Shown: positions 50,949-60,774, counted from the first letter of the stretch. The stretch is 64,000 nt of DNA from Streptomyces inusitatus (GCF_014651115.1 NZ_BMWG01000031.1:1-64000); one strand, 5' to 3'. The notes: generated from the sequence alone by a model not told the origin. Translations and numbers: made by a program.

Positions 50949-52073
50949 GTGGCCGTACCCACCGACCATCAGTCCACCGCGCCACAGCCGGCCGCCCGCG
51001 ACGCGGTGTCCCCCGCCGGCACGGGCCCGCCACCGCCCCGGCGGGTGCCGCTCCTTCCGCTGGTCGTGGCGCTCGGCCTGGCGCTGCCGGTCTCCGTCGT
51101 CTGCGGCGCGGGCATCGGGGCGTCCGGCATCGGCTGGGGCGAGGTGCTGGGGCATCTCTGGGCCGGGCTGACCGGCGGCACCATCACCGGCGAGCAGATC
51201 TCCTCGTACACCATCGTCTGGGAACTGCGCTTCCCGCGCGCGGTGCTGGCGGCGGTCGTCGGGGCCGGGCTGTCGGCGATCGGCGTGGCTGTGCAGGCCA
51301 TGGTGCGCAACGCGCTGGCCGACCCGTTCGTCCTCGGCATCTCGTCGGGGGCGGCTGTCGGCGCGAACGCGGTCCTGATCTTCGGCGCGCTCGGCGCGCT
51401 CGGTGTCTGGGCGCTGTCCGCCGCCGCCTTCGCCTCGGCGCTGCTCGCGATGACCCTGGTGTACGCGGTCGCCCGTACCGCCCACGGGCTGACCCCGATA
51501 CGGCTGGTGCTCACGGGCACCGCGATGTATTACGGGTTCTCGGCGATCACCACCTTCATGGTGTTCGCCGCCGAGCACGGCGAGGCGGCCCGCTCGGCGA
51601 TGATGTGGCTGCTCGGCAGCCTCGGCGGGGCGAACTGGGCCGCGGTGCCCATCGCGGCGGGCGCGGTGCTCGCCGGGCTGGCGCACCTCGGGCTCTCCGC
51701 GCGCCGGCTGAACGCGCTCGCCATGGGCGACGAGACCGCCGCCGCGCTCGGTGTGGACCCCGGGCGGCTGCGCAGGGAGCTGTTCGTGGTCTCCGCCGCC
51801 GTCACCGGGGCGGTGGTCGCGGTCAGCGGGGCGATCGGCTTCGTCGGGCTGATGGTTCCGCACGCCGTTCGGATGCTGGTGGGCGCCGACCACCGCCGGG
51901 TGCTGGCCGTCGCCCCGCTCGCCGGCGCGATCCTGCTGATCTGGGTGGACATCCTCTCCCGGGTCGTGCTGGCCCCCACCGAACTGCCGGTGGGCGTGCT
52001 CACCGCGGTCATCGGCGTGCCCTGTTTCGTTCTGCTGATGCGCCGTCGCGGCTACACGTTCGGAGGCCAGTGA
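50949..52073 (+). CDS. FecCD-family ABC importer permease (cobalamin-type)
   Basis: 374 aa from GTG 50949, chosen because it follows the riboswitch; GTG 50913 is another option. BtuC/FecCD fold with about ten helices; motifs LRFPRAVLAAVVGAGLSAIG, NALADPFVLGISSGAAVGAN and GAIGFVGLMVPHAVRMLVGA (the coupling region). It overlaps the ATPase gene. The riboswitch implies vitamin B12 or cobinamide as substrate, i.e. a BtuC role, although FecCD permeases also move siderophores. Confidence 0.9.
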   Translation: MAVPTDHQSTAPQPAARDAVSPAGTGPPPPRRVPLLPLVVALGLALPVSVVCGAGIGASGIGWGEVLGHLWAGLTGGTITGEQISSYTIVWELRFPRAVLAAVVGAGLSAIGVAVQAMVRNALADPFVLGISSGAAVGANAVLIFGALGALGVWALSAAAFASALLAMTLVYAVARTAHGLTPIRLVLTGTAMYYGFSAITTFMVFAAEHGEAARSAMMWLLGSLGGANWAAVPIAAGAVLAGLAHLGLSARRLNALAMGDETAAALGVDPGRLRRELFVVSAAVTGAVVAVSGAIGFVGLMVPHAVRMLVGADHRRVLAVAPLAGAILLIWVDILSRVVLAPTELPVGVLTAVIGVPCFVLLMRRRGYTFGGQ

Positions 52074-52867
52074 TGAGGATCGACATCGACGATCTGACCG
52101 TCGCCGTCGCGGGGGCGCGGCTGGTGGAGGACATAAACCTGCGGGCCGGCAGCGGTCAGCTCGTGGGGCTGGTGGGCCCCAACGGCAGCGGCAAGTCCAG
52201 CCTGCTGCGCTGTGTCTACCGGGCGCTGCGCCCGGCCGCCGGCACCGTCCGGCTCGACGGCGACGATCTGCACGCGCTGAGTCCCCGTGAGGGGGCGCGC
52301 AGACTGGCCGCGCTCCCCCAGGAGACGGTCGGCGAGTTCGACTTCACCGTCGCCGAGGTGGTGGCGATGGGCCGGCTGCCGCATCAGCGGGCGGCGGGGC
52401 GAACCTCGGCCGAGGACCGGGCCCAGTGCCGTGCCGCGCTGGCCGGGGTGGGCGCTTCCCATCTCGCCGACCGCAGCTTTCTGACGCTCTCCGGCGGAGA
52501 GAAGCAGCGCGTCCTGATCGCCCGCGCGCTGGCGCAGCGTCCGCGCGTGCTGGTGCTGGACGAGCCCACCAACCATCTGGACATCGCTCAGCAGCTGGAG
52601 GTGCTGTCGCTGGTGCGCGGCAGCGGCCTCACGGTGCTGACCGCGCTCCACGACCTCAATCTGGCCGCCGTGCACTGCGACACGCTCCATGTGATCGACC
52701 ACGGCCGGATCGTCGCCGCCGGTCCGCCGCACGAGGTGCTGACGGCACAGCTGCTCGCGGAGGTGTTCGGCGTCCGGGCGCACCGGGTGGCGCATCCCGT
52801 GTCCGGCGCGATCCAGCTGCTGTTCGACCGACTGCCTCCGGGCGGCGGGGCCGCCGACGCCCCGTGA
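52073..52867 (+). CDS. ABC importer ATPase (cobalamin/iron-siderophore type)
   Basis: 264 aa; ATG 52073 shares a base with the permease stop (TGATG), and GTG 52070 is possible. Walker A GPNGSGKSSL, Q-loop LPQETVG, signature TLSGGEKQR, Walker B VLVLDEPTNHLD, and the H-switch in ALHDLNLAA. It is the BtuD/FepC-type subunit of the riboswitch-controlled importer. Confidence 0.92.
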   Translation: MRIDIDDLTVAVAGARLVEDINLRAGSGQLVGLVGPNGSGKSSLLRCVYRALRPAAGTVRLDGDDLHALSPREGARRLAALPQETVGEFDFTVAEVVAMGRLPHQRAAGRTSAEDRAQCRAALAGVGASHLADRSFLTLSGGEKQRVLIARALAQRPRVLVLDEPTNHLDIAQQLEVLSLVRGSGLTVLTALHDLNLAAVHCDTLHVIDHGRIVAAGPPHEVLTAQLLAEVFGVRAHRVAHPVSGAIQLLFDRLPPGGGAADAP

Positions 52868-52941
52868 TCCCTCTCCTTTCTCCCTCCTCGTTCTCTTCTC
52901 CTGTCCGTTCCGTCGCCCGCCGTTCCAAGGAGCCTTCCGCC

Positions 52942-53979
52942 ATGCCCCGTTCCCCCCGTCCTCTGCGCGTCCCGGCGCTGATACTCGCGACCGCGCTGGC
53001 GCTCTCCGGCTGTGGCGCCGACGTCGACACCGGCGCCGATTCCCCGGGCGGGGAGAAGAGCGCGTCGGCGGGCGGCCACTACCCGGTGACCCTGGAGAAC
53101 TGCGGTGAGCGCAGAACCTTCGAGAAGGCTCCGGAGCGGGTCGTCACCAATGACGTCGGCATCACCGAGATCATGTTCGCGCTCGGTCTTGAGGGCCGGA
53201 TGGCCGGCTATGTGATGCCGGACAACAAGGGTTCGGTCGCCGATGTGCCGTGGAAGGGGGCCTACGACCGGACCACCTGGCTGTCGAAGAAGCGGATCAA
53301 CAAGGAGCTGGTGCTCGACGCGCGGGCGGATCTGGTCTTCGCGGGCTGGAACTACGGATTCAACGAGGGCGAGGGCTTCACCCCGGCGGAGCTGAAGCGG
53401 CTCGGGGTCGACTCGTATCTGCTGACCGAGTCCTGCCGCAACGGCCGTTCGAAGGCCCGGGGGCTGATGCCGCCGCTGGAGGCCCTCTACACCGATCTGC
53501 TGAACCTGGGGAAGCTCTTCGACGTCGAGAAGCGCGCCGAGGCCCTGGTGGCGAAGTTCCGCGGGCAGGTGGCCGACGCCCGGGCCAAGGCCCCCCAGGG
53601 GGCCGACCGGCCCCGGGTCTTCCTCTACGACGACGGCCGGGACAAGCCGTTCACCTCGGGCGCGTACGCCGGGCCGCACGACATCATCACCAAGGCCGGC
53701 GGGGACCATGTGATGAAGGATCTGAAGGACAGCTGGACGACGGTCGGCTGGGAGACCGTGGTGGAGCGGGACCCCGAGGTGATCGTGATCAACAACTACG
53801 GGGACACGAGCGCCGAGGAGAAGAAGAAGTTCCTCAAGTCGTACGCGCCGCTCGCCAAGGTCTCGGCGATCAAGAACGACCGGTTCGTCGTCCTGGACTA
53901 CGTGGAGCTGGTGGAGAGCCCGCGCAACCCCGGCGCGATCGTCGAGCTGGCGGAGGAGTTCGGCGCGGCGGCCCGCTGA
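52942..53979 (+). CDS. ABC importer substrate-binding lipoprotein (cobalamin-type)
   Basis: 345 aa; ATG 52942 with AAGGAG upstream. Lipobox ALSGCGAD (Cys about 24). Class III (FecB/BtuF-like) binding protein: RVVTNDVGITEIMFALGLEG in lobe 1, a long connecting helix (FDVEKRAEALVAKFRGQVAD), and lobe 2 with PEVIVINNYGD. It is the last gene of the riboswitch operon, anchored outside the membrane to pass substrate to the permease. Confidence 0.9.
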   Translation: MPRSPRPLRVPALILATALALSGCGADVDTGADSPGGEKSASAGGHYPVTLENCGERRTFEKAPERVVTNDVGITEIMFALGLEGRMAGYVMPDNKGSVADVPWKGAYDRTTWLSKKRINKELVLDARADLVFAGWNYGFNEGEGFTPAELKRLGVDSYLLTESCRNGRSKARGLMPPLEALYTDLLNLGKLFDVEKRAEALVAKFRGQVADARAKAPQGADRPRVFLYDDGRDKPFTSGAYAGPHDIITKAGGDHVMKDLKDSWTTVGWETVVERDPEVIVINNYGDTSAEEKKKFLKSYAPLAKVSAIKNDRFVVLDYVELVESPRNPGAIVELAEEFGAAAR

Positions 53980-54091
53980 CGGGGTCCCGGTACCGACGGA
54001 CACCGACAGACACCGGCCGACACCGGGGCGGCAGAGTTCACCCGTACGAGTGAGGCGTACGAGTCCCGTACGGGCGTTTCGAGGGCCGGAC

Positions 54092-54128
54092 CGTGACCGG
54101 ACCCGCCCTCTCGGCGGGGCCGGTCACG
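54092..54128. terminator. long hairpin between convergent genes
   Basis: CGTGACCGG/CCGGTCACG outer arms and CCCGCC/GGCGGG inner arms give a 15-bp stem with small bulges. It lies between the binding-protein stop and the minus-strand gene ending at 54136. Confidence 0.75.
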
Positions 54129-54135
54129 GCCGTGT

Positions 54136-54630
54136 TCACTCCTGGGACGGGCCGGACCCTCCGACGGGCATCCCGCTGACCCTGGCGATCTCCTCCACCT
54201 CCCGGCGGTCGTCGTCGAGCCGGCGCTGCTGCGCGTCGATCTTCTCCAGCATCGCGCGCAGCCGCTCCGGGTCGGCCGCGACCTCGGGCGGCACCAGCGA
54301 CAGGGCCCCCTTGGCGTGCTCCCCGTCGCCGAGCCTGACGACGACATGGTCGGCCCGGTCGGCGTGGCCCGGCTGCATCGCGCCGAGCAGACCAAGCAGA
54401 GTGAGGAGCTCCTGCTGCACCTCGGCGGTGAACAGCTCCCGGTCCTCGGGGTCCATCCGCAGTCTGACGCGGCCGCCGCCGGCCTTCACATAGAGGTTGA
54501 CGGCCTCCATCAGAAGAGTGAACGCCGGGCCGGGCATGCGCGCCCGGAGCGCCTCGACGTACAGGGCGTAGCGCAGCCTCGGGAGTTCGGCGGGGCTCTC
54601 GTTCTCCCCGCCGGTGTGGGGGTCGGACAC
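54136..54630 (-). CDS. hypothetical protein with C-terminal coiled coil
   Basis: 164 aa from GTG 54630 (GGAGGAG upstream). A helical N-terminal domain (LRYALYVEALRARMPGPAFT, LLMEAVNLYVKAGGGRVRLR, ELFTAEVQQELLTLLGLLGA) and a charged helix AMLEKIDAQQRRLDDDRREV that could be a coiled coil. Soluble. It is probably co-transcribed with no one: its downstream neighbour is convergent. Family not recognised. Confidence 0.7.
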   Translation of the reverse strand: MSDPHTGGENESPAELPRLRYALYVEALRARMPGPAFTLLMEAVNLYVKAGGGRVRLRMDPEDRELFTAEVQQELLTLLGLLGAMQPGHADRADHVVVRLGDGEHAKGALSLVPPEVAADPERLRAMLEKIDAQQRRLDDDRREVEEIARVSGMPVGGSGPSQE

Positions 54631-54721
54631 GGCGGTCTCCTCCGCTCGTCGTGGGCGGTCGTCCGGCGGTGAACAGGGGCTCGGAGCGGAGTCGGCGCCG
54701 CTCCGGGCCCATGGCGCCGGC

Positions 54722-55168
54722 TCAGTGACCGTCCGGCGCGGGTTCCAGGACGAAGACGGGGATCGGGCGGTCCGTCTTCTCCTGGTAGTCGGCGTAGTCG
54801 GCGTAGGCCTCGACCGCGCGCGCCCACCACAGGGCCTTCTCCTCCCCTTCGACCTCACGTGCCGTCATGTCCTGGCGCACGGCGCCGTCCTGGAGCTCGA
54901 CCCGGGGCTGGGCCACCACGTTGTGGTACCAGACGGGGTGGGAGTCGGCCCCGCCCGCCGAGGCGACGACGGCGTACCGGCCGTCGTGCTCCACCCGCAT
55001 CAGGGGGGACTTGCGGATCCGGCCGCTGCGCGCGCCCACGGTGGTCAGGATGACGACGGGCATGCCCCTCAGCGTGGTGCCCTCGGTGCCGCCGGAGCTC
55101 TCGTACAACTCGACCTGGTCCCTCACCCACTGCGCCGGGCTGGGCTCGTACTCGCCCTCAAGAGGCAT
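54722..55168 (-). CDS. F420-dependent nitroreductase-family (DDN-like) oxidoreductase
   Basis: 148 aa from ATG 55168. Split-barrel deazaflavin-dependent nitroreductase pattern: GMPVVILTTVGARSGRIRKS, PLMRVEHDGRYAVVASAGGA and HPVWYHNVVAQPRVELQDGA. The KTDRPIPVFVLEP end is characteristic. It likely uses reduced F420 to reduce quinones or nitro compounds. Single gene. Confidence 0.9.
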   Translation of the reverse strand: MPLEGEYEPSPAQWVRDQVELYESSGGTEGTTLRGMPVVILTTVGARSGRIRKSPLMRVEHDGRYAVVASAGGADSHPVWYHNVVAQPRVELQDGAVRQDMTAREVEGEEKALWWARAVEAYADYADYQEKTDRPIPVFVLEPAPDGH

Positions 55169-55347
55169 GGCGTCCACACTTTCTGTCGGAGACGGTGATC
55201 CAGCGGTCCGGCGGCCGTGCCGTCGGCGCGTCGCCGGACCCGGGTCAATCATTCCCGGCTGCGCGCCTGTGCGACAGGGCCCACCCGCCGGCCGCCGGGG
55301 CGAGTGCCGCAACGCTGACGCAACCTCGTTCGTGCTGTGCTGAACGG

Positions 55348-55704
55348 ATGACCGAATCCCCACGCGTGGAGCTGACCCCGGCGGCCACCGCACTGGTGCG
55401 ATCGCTGACGGCGGCTCATGGTCCGCTGATGTTCCACCAGTCGGGCGGCTGCTGCGACGGCAGCGCCCCCATGTGCTACCCGCGAGGAGAGTTCCGTACG
55501 GGACAGTCGGACGTCCTGCTGGCGGAGTTGCGGGTGACGGGGGTCGCCGACGCGGTCTCCTTCTGGATGTCGAAGTCGCAGTACGAGGTGTGGAGCCACA
55601 CCCGGCTGGTGGTGGATGTGGTCGAGGGGCGCGGGAGCGGCTTCTCGCTGGAGGCTCCGGAGGGGGTGCGGTTCCTGATCCGCTCACATGTCGTCGGCGG
55701 TTAG
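55348..55704 (+). CDS. DUF779 family protein
   Basis: 118 aa from ATG 55348. It contains the DUF779 hallmark LMFHQSGGCCDGSAPMCYP with three Cys and the His, and the end EAPEGVRFLIRSHVV. Members often sit beside aldehyde dehydrogenases, but none is adjacent here. The Cys cluster suggests metal or redox chemistry; function unsettled. Confidence 0.9.
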   Translation: MTESPRVELTPAATALVRSLTAAHGPLMFHQSGGCCDGSAPMCYPRGEFRTGQSDVLLAELRVTGVADAVSFWMSKSQYEVWSHTRLVVDVVEGRGSGFSLEAPEGVRFLIRSHVVGG

Positions 55705-55737
55705 GGAGGGTCAGGGCAGGGGCGGGGCGGGGCAGGG

Positions 55738-55932
55738 TCAGGGGTGGAGGCTGCCGACGACCTCGGCCGTGGCCGCGACGCCTTCGTGGATGGTCGGCGC
55801 CATGCTGGTGCCGGAGAGGAAAAAGCCGAGGAGCGCGCAGGTGAGCGCGTGGGAGAATTTCAGTCCCCCGCTGCGCAGAAAGATCACCGCGAGCACCACC
55901 AGAAGCAGCACCACCGAAATCGAAATGGCCAT
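55738..55932 (-). CDS. small two-helix membrane protein
   Basis: 64 aa. ATG 55932 has an exceptionally good ribosome binding site (AAGGAGG, about 6 bases away), preferred over the TTG six bases upstream. Helix 1 MAISISVVLLLVVLAVIFLR, a basic loop (SGGLKFSHA), helix 2 LTCALLGFFLSGTSMAPTIH, then a short tail. No family name known to me. Strong translation signals imply appreciable expression. Confidence 0.7.
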   Translation of the reverse strand: MAISISVVLLLVVLAVIFLRSGGLKFSHALTCALLGFFLSGTSMAPTIHEGVAATAEVVGSLHP

Positions 55933-56053
55933 CGCCAACCTCCTTCACCGTGCCGGGTTCAACGGCATTCGGCCGTAGTCTGGCGCAGTGGGCGGGCCGT
56001 ACGGCCGACTGGCGTGTCCGCCGTACGGGTGGTTGCGTTCGCGGAGGGCGCGG

Positions 56054-56917
56054 TCAGGGGCGGCGGGCCCGCAGGAAGGCCGCCAGACCGGCCAGATCGT
56101 CGGTGTTGAGATGGTCGACTCCGGCGTCGAGCAGCTCGCTCCAGAGTGCCTCACGGGCCGGTCCGGGCGTGTCGGGGGTGGCCCAGAAGCGGATGCGCCG
56201 GTGCCGGGCGTGGGCCGACTCGGTGAGGGTGTGCAGCCGTTCGCGCTCCGCCGGGGGGAACTCTCCGTCGCCCCGCCAGATGAAGCTGTTGTTCCAGTTC
56301 CCGGAGATCAGCGGGACGAGGGAGGCGGGGGCGGCTGTCGCGAGGTCGTCGAGCCGGCCGTCGTAGAACGCGTACCGCTGCCGCTGCGCCGCCATCGGCG
56401 CGCGGGCGGCGCGGTCTCCGGAGACGACGGGGGTGACGGCTCCGAGGCCGACGCGGCCGTCGGCGTATTCGCTCAGCATCCTCCGGTAGTCGCGGAGCTG
56501 GCGGTCGAGTTCGCGGTAGCAGGCGACGCCGTCGGCCTTGATGTCGATGAGGAGCTGTACGGGGTGGGGGTGGCCGGGGTGAACGGTGCCGCAGTTGGCC
56601 CTCACCCGTGCGAGCAGGGGGTCGAGATAGAGGGAGCGCAGGGTGCGGGCGGGATCCAGCTCGGCCGGTGTGTGGGCGACCAGCAACTCGCCCTCGACGA
56701 GGAAGATGTCCGCCTCCACGCTGGTGAACCCGTGGGCGAGGGCGTCATGGAGCGGGCGCGGGTGCAGATAGTCGTTGTGCGCGTGGGCCCGGCGCAGCGG
56801 CCTCGGGCGCGGAGGGTCGTCCTCCGCCGCGTGTGCGGTGCGGGTGGCGGCGGGCACGGCGACGGCGGCCAGCGCGGCGGCGGCCGCGGTGACGGCACTG
56901 CGACGGGTGGTCGGCAC
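56054..56917 (-). CDS. exported PI-PLC/glycerophosphodiester phosphodiesterase-like protein
   Basis: 287 aa from GTG 56917 (GGAGG upstream). Twin-Arg leader TTRRSAVTAAAAALAAVAVP with cleavage near AHA. TIM-barrel PLC-like motifs: RRAHAHNDYLHPRPLHDALA (catalytic His, then N-D), GFTSVEADIFLVEGELLVAH (Glu-x-Asp metal site), VQLLIDIKADG. This matches the Aim6/altered-inheritance-type family with a GDPD-like active site. It is probably a secreted phosphodiesterase; substrate unknown. Confidence 0.85.
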   Translation of the reverse strand: MPTTRRSAVTAAAAALAAVAVPAATRTAHAAEDDPPRPRPLRRAHAHNDYLHPRPLHDALAHGFTSVEADIFLVEGELLVAHTPAELDPARTLRSLYLDPLLARVRANCGTVHPGHPHPVQLLIDIKADGVACYRELDRQLRDYRRMLSEYADGRVGLGAVTPVVSGDRAARAPMAAQRQRYAFYDGRLDDLATAAPASLVPLISGNWNNSFIWRGDGEFPPAERERLHTLTESAHARHRRIRFWATPDTPGPAREALWSELLDAGVDHLNTDDLAGLAAFLRARRP

Positions 56918-57090
56918 GGTGGGGCCTCCAGAGCGGTACGGCGTGGTGTGGCGGGACAACCGGAGTATCGGCCGGGGCGGAGCCGAACGGCAGGGGGCCC
57001 GCAAGGGGTTCGGCGCTGTGCGCGGGACGGTGGAGCGGTCAAGGCCCGCGGGGCCAGGCGTTGTTATGCTCGGCGCGAGTGCGCGGAATC

Positions 57091-58200
57091 ATGGAATCGA
57101 GAGAGGCCGGTGCCCGGGTGGAGGACGCGGTGGAGTCCCCCGACATGTCGCGCGCCGCGCGGCTGACCGCCCACGGTGCCGTCTCCACGTCCCTGGCCCT
57201 GTACGGCGATCGGGCCCTAGGCGAGCTGGTGGACACGGCCGTGCCGATCGGATCCGGCATCGGCGGGAAGTCGGCCCTGCTGGAGGTCGGCGGAGTGCCG
57301 GTCTTCGTGAAGCGGGTGCCCCTGACCGATCTGGATCTGCGGCCCGAGCACATCCGGTCCACGGCGAATCTGTTCGAGCTGCCCGTCTTCTGCCAGTACG
57401 GCGTCAGCGCGATCGGCGGGCCGGGCTTCGGGGCCTGGAGAGAGCTGGCCGTGCACACCATGACGACGAACTGGGTGCTGGCGGCGGAGCACGAGGGCTT
57501 CCCCCTGATGTACCACTGGAGGGTGCTGCCCGACTCGGCGCCCCTGCCCGAGGAGCTGGCGGACGTCGAACGGGCCGTCGCCTACTGGGGCGGCGGGTCT
57601 CAGGTGCGGCGGCGGATCGAGGCTCTGGAGCGGTCCTCGGCGAGCGTCGCACTGTTTCTGGAGTACATCCCGCGGAATCTGCACCAGTGGCTGGGCACCC
57701 GGGTCGCGGCCGGGGACGGAGCCGTCGACCGGGCCTGCGCCATGGTGGAGCGGGAGCTGGCGGCCGGTGTGTCGTTCATGAACGCGCGGGGGCTGCTGCA
57801 CTTCGACGCGCACTTCGAGAACATCCTGACCGACGGCCGGCGTCTCTACTTCGGCGACTACGGCCTCGCGCTCTCCTCCCGTTTCGAACTGTCGCGGCCC
57901 GAGGCCGACTTCTTTGACCGAAACCAGGTCTACGACCGCTGTTACACCGCCGCGTATCTGGTGAACTGGCTGGTCACCGCCTTGCACGGGTTCGAGGTGG
58001 GGGACCGGGACGGCCGGGGCGCGCTGGTGCGCGCCTATGCGGAGGGCAAGCGGCCCACCGGGATCCCCGAGGGGGCGGCCGCGGTCATCGCCCGGCACGC
58101 GCCGATCGCCGCCGTGGTGTCGGACTTCAACCGCGCGTTCCAGTCCCGCAGCAGGCGGACCCCGTATCCGCTGGAGGAGATCCGCCGGCTCGGCGGGTGA
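57091..58200 (+). CDS. atypical protein-kinase-fold protein
   Basis: 369 aa from ATG 57091; GTG 57118 and ATG 57145 are possible shorter starts. Kinase-like order: Gly-rich PIGSGIGGKSALLEV, Lys in VPVFVKRVPLTD, a long insert (HTMTTNWVLAAEHEGFPLMY), catalytic-loop equivalent LLHFDAHFENILTDGRR (H-F-D-x-H-x-x-N) and DYG in YFGDYGLALSSRF instead of DFG. The catalytic Asp, Asn and Mg-binding Asp are kept, so activity is plausible. No sensor or membrane domain. Substrate may be protein or a small molecule. Confidence 0.8.
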   Translation: MESREAGARVEDAVESPDMSRAARLTAHGAVSTSLALYGDRALGELVDTAVPIGSGIGGKSALLEVGGVPVFVKRVPLTDLDLRPEHIRSTANLFELPVFCQYGVSAIGGPGFGAWRELAVHTMTTNWVLAAEHEGFPLMYHWRVLPDSAPLPEELADVERAVAYWGGGSQVRRRIEALERSSASVALFLEYIPRNLHQWLGTRVAAGDGAVDRACAMVERELAAGVSFMNARGLLHFDAHFENILTDGRRLYFGDYGLALSSRFELSRPEADFFDRNQVYDRCYTAAYLVNWLVTALHGFEVGDRDGRGALVRAYAEGKRPTGIPEGAAAVIARHAPIAAVVSDFNRAFQSRSRRTPYPLEEIRRLGG

Positions 58201-58232
58201 GGCCCGCCCACGCGCGGGGCCGGAAGGCGCGG

Positions 58233-58892
<660 letters not shown>

Positions 58893-58936
58893 GGTGGCAC
58901 TCCTGGCGGTGGTGCGTGGGGCGGCCGGGGCGCGGG

Positions 58937-59911
58937 TCACGCATGGGCGGCGCTCCGTTCGCCGGGGACGGCCGCCGGGTGGTGGCAGGCGAGGCCGGAG
59001 GCGAAGTCGGGGCGGGTGGCGCACAGGCCGGTGGCGCGGTCGCAGCGGGCGGCGAAGGCGCAGCCGTCGGGGAGGTCGCCCAGCTCCGGGGGCATTCCGG
59101 GGATCGGGGTGAAGTCGCGCTCGGGCAGGGCCGCGAGCAGTCCCCGGGCGTAGGGGTGGAGCGGTCCGGGCTCGCCGAAGAAGGTCCGGGCCTCGGCGAT
59201 CTCGACGATGCGGCCCGCGTACATCACGGCGACGCGGTCGGCTATGCGCTCGGCCGCCGCGAGATCGTGGGTGATCATCAGCAGGGCCCGGCCGGTCGCG
59301 CCGTCGTCGGTGTGGCGGCGCAGCTCGTCGACGGTGCGGTTCACCAGGTCGCGGTCGAGGCCGGTGGTGGGTTCGTCGGCGAGCAGCAGCGGGGCGTCGC
59401 CGATGAGGGCGAGGGCGGTGGCGGCGCGCTGGGCGAGTCCGCCGGAGAGCTCGTGGGGGTAGCGGTCGAGATGGCTGGCGGGGAAGGCGGCGCGTTCGGC
59501 GGCGGCGACGGCGGCCCGGCGCAGTTCGCGGCGGGGGGTGGCGGTGAGCGCGCGCAGGGTCTCCTCCAGCTGCGCGCCGACCGTGCGGACGGGGGTGAGG
59601 TGCGCGGCGGGGCTCTGGGGCACCAGTGCGACGCGCCGTCCGCGTACGGAGCGGGCGAGGGTGCGCTCGTCCGCTCCGAGGAGTTCGAGGCCGTCGACGG
59701 TGGCGCTGCCGGCGGTCTGCGCGTTGCCGGGGAGGAGGCCGAGGAGGGCGGAGGCGAGTACGGATTTCCCGCAGCCGCTCTCGCCGACGAGGGCGAGGCA
59801 CTCCCCCGCCGCGAGGTCGAAGGACGCTCCGGTGACGGCGGCGACATGGCGGTCGCCGCGCATCCGGAACCGTACCGAGAGATCACGTACCGACAGGACG
59901 GCGGCGGTCAC
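58937..59911 (-). CDS. peptide/nickel ABC importer ATPase (DppD-type)
   Basis: 324 aa; GTG 59911 overlaps the permease stop (GTGA). Walker A GESGCGKSVL, signature ELSGGLAQRA, Walker B PLLLADEPTTGLD, H-switch MITHDLAAA. The C-terminal oligopeptide-type extension has four Cys (GCAFAARCDRATGLCATRPD, LACHHP) likely to hold an Fe-S cluster as in other OppD/DppD proteins. Confidence 0.92.
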   Translation of the reverse strand: MTAAVLSVRDLSVRFRMRGDRHVAAVTGASFDLAAGECLALVGESGCGKSVLASALLGLLPGNAQTAGSATVDGLELLGADERTLARSVRGRRVALVPQSPAAHLTPVRTVGAQLEETLRALTATPRRELRRAAVAAAERAAFPASHLDRYPHELSGGLAQRAATALALIGDAPLLLADEPTTGLDRDLVNRTVDELRRHTDDGATGRALLMITHDLAAAERIADRVAVMYAGRIVEIAEARTFFGEPGPLHPYARGLLAALPERDFTPIPGMPPELGDLPDGCAFAARCDRATGLCATRPDFASGLACHHPAAVPGERSAAHA

Positions 59912-60774
59912 AGCATCAGCTCCGATCGGCGGCGCGGGTTGATCCGTTCCCGCCAGGCGCCGGCGAGGCCGGCGATGGCGAGGGTCGGGATGATCAGGAA
60001 CAGTCCGGGGAAGAGGGTGGGCCACCAGTCCCCGGCCAGCAGGGAGCTGCGCGCGGACTGCACCAGATTGCCGAGGCTGGCCTGGTGCGTGGGGAGGCCG
60101 AGGCCGAGGAAGGAGAGCGCGGACTCGTGCCACATGGCGTGCGGGACCATGAGGACGGCGGCGAGGCCGGCCTGCGGGAGCACGCTGGGCAGCAGATGCC
60201 GGGCGGTGAGCCGGAGCCGGGAGGCGCCGCCGGATATCGCCGCGTCGACGAAGGGCCGGGAGCGCAGGGAGAGGACTTCGGAGCGGACGATCCTGGCGGT
60301 GGAGAGCCAGTGGGTGAGGGCGACGGAGGCGATGACCGGCCAGACCCCGGGGCGGAACATCGCGACGATGAAGATGCCGAGGAGCAGATGGGGCACGGAG
60401 GCGAAGGTGTCGACCAGCCGCATCACGATCCGGTCGGTCCAGCCGCCGAAGGCGGCGGCCGCCGCGCCCACGAGGGTGCCGACGACGGTGGCGACGAGGG
60501 CGGCGACCAGTCCGACGAGGAGGGAGATCCGCAGCCCGTACACACAGCGGAGCAGCAGGTCCCGGCCGACGTCGTCGGTGCCGAAGGGGTGCTCCCAGGA
60601 CGGGGGCAGCAGCTTCTTGGAGAGGTCGACGGCCTGCTCGTCCAGTTGGGCGAGGGGCGGCACGATCAGCACCGCGAGGACGACGGCGGCGACGGTCACG
60701 GCGGAGAAGGAGATCCGGACCGTGCGGGTGGAGCGGCGGGTCCGTCCGGTGGAGCGCCAGAGGGTGTCAGCCAT
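59908..60774 (-). CDS. peptide/nickel ABC importer permease (DppC-type)
   Basis: 288 aa, six helices. DppC signature HPFGTDDVGRDLLLRCVYGL and the EAA loop DAAISGGASRLRLTARHLLP. It overlaps the upstream DppB gene by 8 nt and the downstream ATPase by 4 nt. Confidence 0.92.
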   Translation of the reverse strand: MADTLWRSTGRTRRSTRTVRISFSAVTVAAVVLAVLIVPPLAQLDEQAVDLSKKLLPPSWEHPFGTDDVGRDLLLRCVYGLRISLLVGLVAALVATVVGTLVGAAAAAFGGWTDRIVMRLVDTFASVPHLLLGIFIVAMFRPGVWPVIASVALTHWLSTARIVRSEVLSLRSRPFVDAAISGGASRLRLTARHLLPSVLPQAGLAAVLMVPHAMWHESALSFLGLGLPTHQASLGNLVQSARSSLLAGDWWPTLFPGLFLIIPTLAIAGLAGAWRERINPRRRSELML

